A DNA stretch of 64,000 nt from DASRFR01 sp035651455 (GTDB lineage Bacteria; Acidobacteriota; Terriglobia; Terriglobales; Acidobacteriaceae): assembly GCA_035651455.1 (NCBI GenBank), contig DASRFR010000003.1, positions 213,789-277,788 on the forward strand, in the 5' to 3' direction. The position numbers and the translations under genes were made by a program. Every line of letters begins with the position of its first letter. The first letter of the stretch is position 1. The notes under the pieces were generated by a model, which did not search any database, was not told the origin of the DNA, and worked only from the letters and a program-made list of their open reading frames with translations. Positions 62,183-64,000 of this stretch are shown here, in pieces.

Positions 62183-62848
62183 CTGAAGGAACGAGAAGAA
62201 TTCAGTGTCGAGGAAAAGCGGATCCTAGATCTGCTTGATCGTGGCCTATCCCAAGAGTTTCCAAACCCAGGGAGAGTCGGATGCCCCGACGCATCTGTGC
62301 TTAGAGGCATTGCACAGCACAAAGTTCCGCTTTCGCAGGCCGATCAATGGCTAAAGCACTTCGGTTCCTGTAGTCCGTGCCTCCGCGATTTCCAGAAATT
62401 CCGTGCTGAGACCGTTCGCAAACGACAGGCATTGCAAATTGCACTCGCGGCGGCAGCAATTATTCTTTTTGTCATCGGAGGACTGTTCTGGCTTCGCACG
62501 CGTCCAGGCGTGGTAGCGCAGACGGTAACGATGGATCTTCGAAGCCGCTCAGTTGCACGCGGAGAGAATCCGTCCGACACAGCTCAGGTTGCGTTGGAGC
62601 TATCGCGCCAAGCCAGACACTTGGTTTTGGAATTGCCGATCGGGAGTAAAGAAGGAAGCTACGAATTAGCTTTGCTGAACGGTCGTGGTGAACCGGCGCG
62701 GAGTACAACCGGTGTCGCGCAACTAGAAAATCATGTCATGGTTTTGCGGGCTGAAATCGATGTCGCTGGTGTTGAGCCAGGTTTTTATTTCCTAGGCGTG
62801 CGGCAGCCCGGCTTGGAATGGAGCCGCTATCCTGTTCGCGTGAGATGA
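62183..62848 (+). CDS. Membrane protein with zinc-finger-like N-terminus, possible anti-sigma factor
   Basis: About 221 residues if translation begins near 62180-62183. The N-terminal part (EEKRILDLLDRGL, GCPDASVLRGIAQHKV, HFGSCSPCLRDF) has the CxxC/H pattern of cytoplasmic anti-sigma domains; a membrane helix follows (IALAAAAIILFVIGGLFWL), then a beta-rich outer domain. No ATG, GTG or TTG lies in frame before GTG 62297, which would remove part of the conserved sequence; GAGG at 62169 points to ATT 62180 or CTG 62183 as the start. Downstream of the sigma factor gene by 73 bp. Confidence 0.55.
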   Translation: MKEREEFSVEEKRILDLLDRGLSQEFPNPGRVGCPDASVLRGIAQHKVPLSQADQWLKHFGSCSPCLRDFQKFRAETVRKRQALQIALAAAAIILFVIGGLFWLRTRPGVVAQTVTMDLRSRSVARGENPSDTAQVALELSRQARHLVLELPIGSKEGSYELALLNGRGEPARSTTGVAQLENHVMVLRAEIDVAGVEPGFYFLGVRQPGLEWSRYPVRVR

Positions 62849-62852
62849 CCGT

Positions 62853-63182
62853 GTGAAGGCGAAGAGGAACAATCTAAGAAAGAATCACAAAGCACCGAAG
62901 CAGAAAGCTGCATCGAATCGCCTCAAGGGCTGGGCTCAAATCGCGAATTTTCTAGGACAGCCAGTCGCCGTGGCCCAACGTTGGGCAAGATCTGGAATGC
63001 CGGTGGCTCGCGAAGGTCGCTCCATTACAGCTTCTACCGAGGAATTGAGCCGATATATGGCGCGCGAAGCCGGTCTGGATGTACCCGTCCACATTGCGAC
63101 CGAGGATGTGGACTTATCTGCGGATTTGAAGCGGGCACTGTCCCACGCGCGTCAGAAAAGTAAGGTGAAAGAACGCTCGTAG
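62853..63182 (+). CDS. HTH-domain protein
   Basis: A 109-residue protein with a basic N-terminal tail and an HTH-like segment (LKGWAQIANFLGQPVAVAQRWARSGMPVAREGR), as in excisionase or MerR-like DNA-binding domains. The GTG start lies 4 bp after the stop of the preceding gene. Partner in the sigma/anti-sigma group is possible. Confidence 0.55.
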   Translation: MKAKRNNLRKNHKAPKQKAASNRLKGWAQIANFLGQPVAVAQRWARSGMPVAREGRSITASTEELSRYMAREAGLDVPVHIATEDVDLSADLKRALSHARQKSKVKERS

Positions 63183-63277
63183 AGGGCCCTCGAACCAGGC
63201 AGTGGGTTCCGAATTGCCCGTGACACGACCAGAAGTCCAGACCAGCTACCCCCGTTGCGGGTGCCGTAATGTCAGCG

Positions 63278-64000
63278 TTAGTCGCGAGTGCTTCTAGCTT
63301 CTGCTCTTGGCTTTCGGGTTATGTGACCGGATCGGTTCAAATGCACCGGAATCCCCGTGATAAGGCCTTGATAATCCGTGAGGCGGTCACCCAAGATCAC
63401 CACGCCCTTGGAGGTTATTTCATATTCGCGGATGTCCTTGCTGTGGTTGCCACCGCGCATCTTGATAACGACCATAATCTTGCGAAGCTGGCCGTCGATG
63501 CATACATACCGAAGCCGAATAATGTCATCGGTGAGAAAGGAAATCGAGTAGGTACTGAACGGGAATTCTGTGAAAGACTCGTTCACCTCAACGGTGCTTA
63601 GAATCGTCACGCCGACTCCGGTCAGAGCGGTGATCATCCGGTAGAGCGATTCGCGAAAGTCCGCACGGAAGCCGGGGGCTAGCGCCATCTCAAAACCCGC
63701 CAGGGAATCAATCACCAGGCGTTTGGCGCCAATCTTCTGGACCGCGTCGAGAATCTCGTGCATGGTTTCATCCACCGAGAGATCCAGCGGACGGAGGTAG
63801 AGAATTTCGAGTTTCTTCTCTTTTCGCGGCGTTTTTAAATCCAAACCAAAACTGCTGGCCCGCTCCGCATACTCTTGCGGTCGTTCTTCGAAGACCACCA
63901 CAATTCCCGCATCCCCCTGACGTATGCCCTCAGCAATGAATTGGGTGGCCAAGACTGATTTTCCCGTTCCCGAAGCCCCCGCTACCAGGACACTGTCTCC
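63278..64000 (-). CDS. KaiC-like RecA-superfamily ATPase (C-terminal 240 residues)
   Basis: The gene enters from beyond 64000. Walker A is GASGTGKSVLA at the visible start, Walker B-like strand RLVIDSLAGF near residue 140. KaiC-type KaiC-domain pattern (GIRQGDAGIVVVFEERPQEY, with Glu-Glu) is clear. In bacteria outside cyanobacteria, such single-domain KaiC proteins act in signalling with histidine kinases; no partner is visible. It converges with the HTH gene, about 95 bp away. Confidence 0.85.
   Translation of the reverse strand, partial: GDSVLVAGASGTGKSVLATQFIAEGIRQGDAGIVVVFEERPQEYAERASSFGLDLKTPRKEKKLEILYLRPLDLSVDETMHEILDAVQKIGAKRLVIDSLAGFEMALAPGFRADFRESLYRMITALTGVGVTILSTVEVNESFTEFPFSTYSISFLTDDIIRLRYVCIDGQLRKIMVVIKMRGGNHSKDIREYEITSKGVVILGDRLTDYQGLITGIPVHLNRSGHITRKPRAEARSTRD

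Noticed and set aside
1..64000. CRISPR arrays, IS elements or rRNA genes
   Set aside because: No regularly spaced direct repeats, transposase genes or rRNA sequence were found on reading through the window.

Overview
The window reads as a chromosomal segment of an Acidobacteriota (Terriglobia-like) bacterium. This is inferred from the high G+C coding style and the gene families: a GAF/TonB-C fusion beside a BlaI-M56 pair, a PilX/PilW/PilV/FimT prepilin operon, short ECF-like sigma factors, and a full linear arg operon ending in a GNAT acetylglutamate synthase. No rRNA or 16S gene is present, so the assignment rests on gene content alone.

Layout. 1-9 kb: end of a sugar-binding lipoprotein, a cellulose-synthase-like GT2, Nudix, patatin, GAF protein, PLP decarboxylase, methyltransferase, then proB-proA. 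9-9.6 kb: a gene-poor stretch with a promoter, a strong hairpin (candidate small RNA) and a small CxxC protein. 9.8-15.1 kb: type IV minor-pilin operon fimT-pilV-pilW-pilX, read leftward. 15.5-22.1 kb: double-PilZ protein, MFS transporter, GAF-TM-TonB protein, BlaI/M56 pair and a secreted protein. 22.2-30.4 kb: leftward run mutS-nagZ-anmK-peptide-binding lipoprotein-ymdB-HAD phosphatase, which combines mismatch repair with apparent muropeptide recycling. 30.5-37 kb: a GalT-like protein lacking the nucleophilic His, a class A beta-lactamase-like protein, and ccsA-hemA-hemC-hemD. 37.1-41.5 kb: gltB.

41.5-48.7 kb is the most interesting part. A LysR regulator and a 61-residue protein precede a degenerate aspartokinase and then an assimilatory sulfur operon (siroheme sulfite/nitrite reductase, siroheme synthase, SUMT, APS reductase). 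The aspartokinase and the reductase are each preceded by a 29-codon leader ORF, a 25-nt gap and a strong intrinsic terminator, with the same spacing in both. The second leader has seven Cys codons in eight (CCCACCCC). In both, the end of the leader ORF can pair with the 5' arm of the terminator. This is the layout of ribosome-mediated transcription attenuation responding to cysteine.

48.8-56.5 kb: argR-argC-argB-argD-argF-argG-argH-argA, almost all overlapping, with tandem ARG boxes over the argR promoter and start. 57.7-64 kb: an accessory region beginning with a broken tRNA-Asp-like sequence and a tyrosine integrase, followed by an excisionase-type HTH, a LysR DNA-binding domain alone facing a full LysR, a frameshifted pseudogene, an ECF-like sigma factor with a membrane partner, and a KaiC-like ATPase running off the end.
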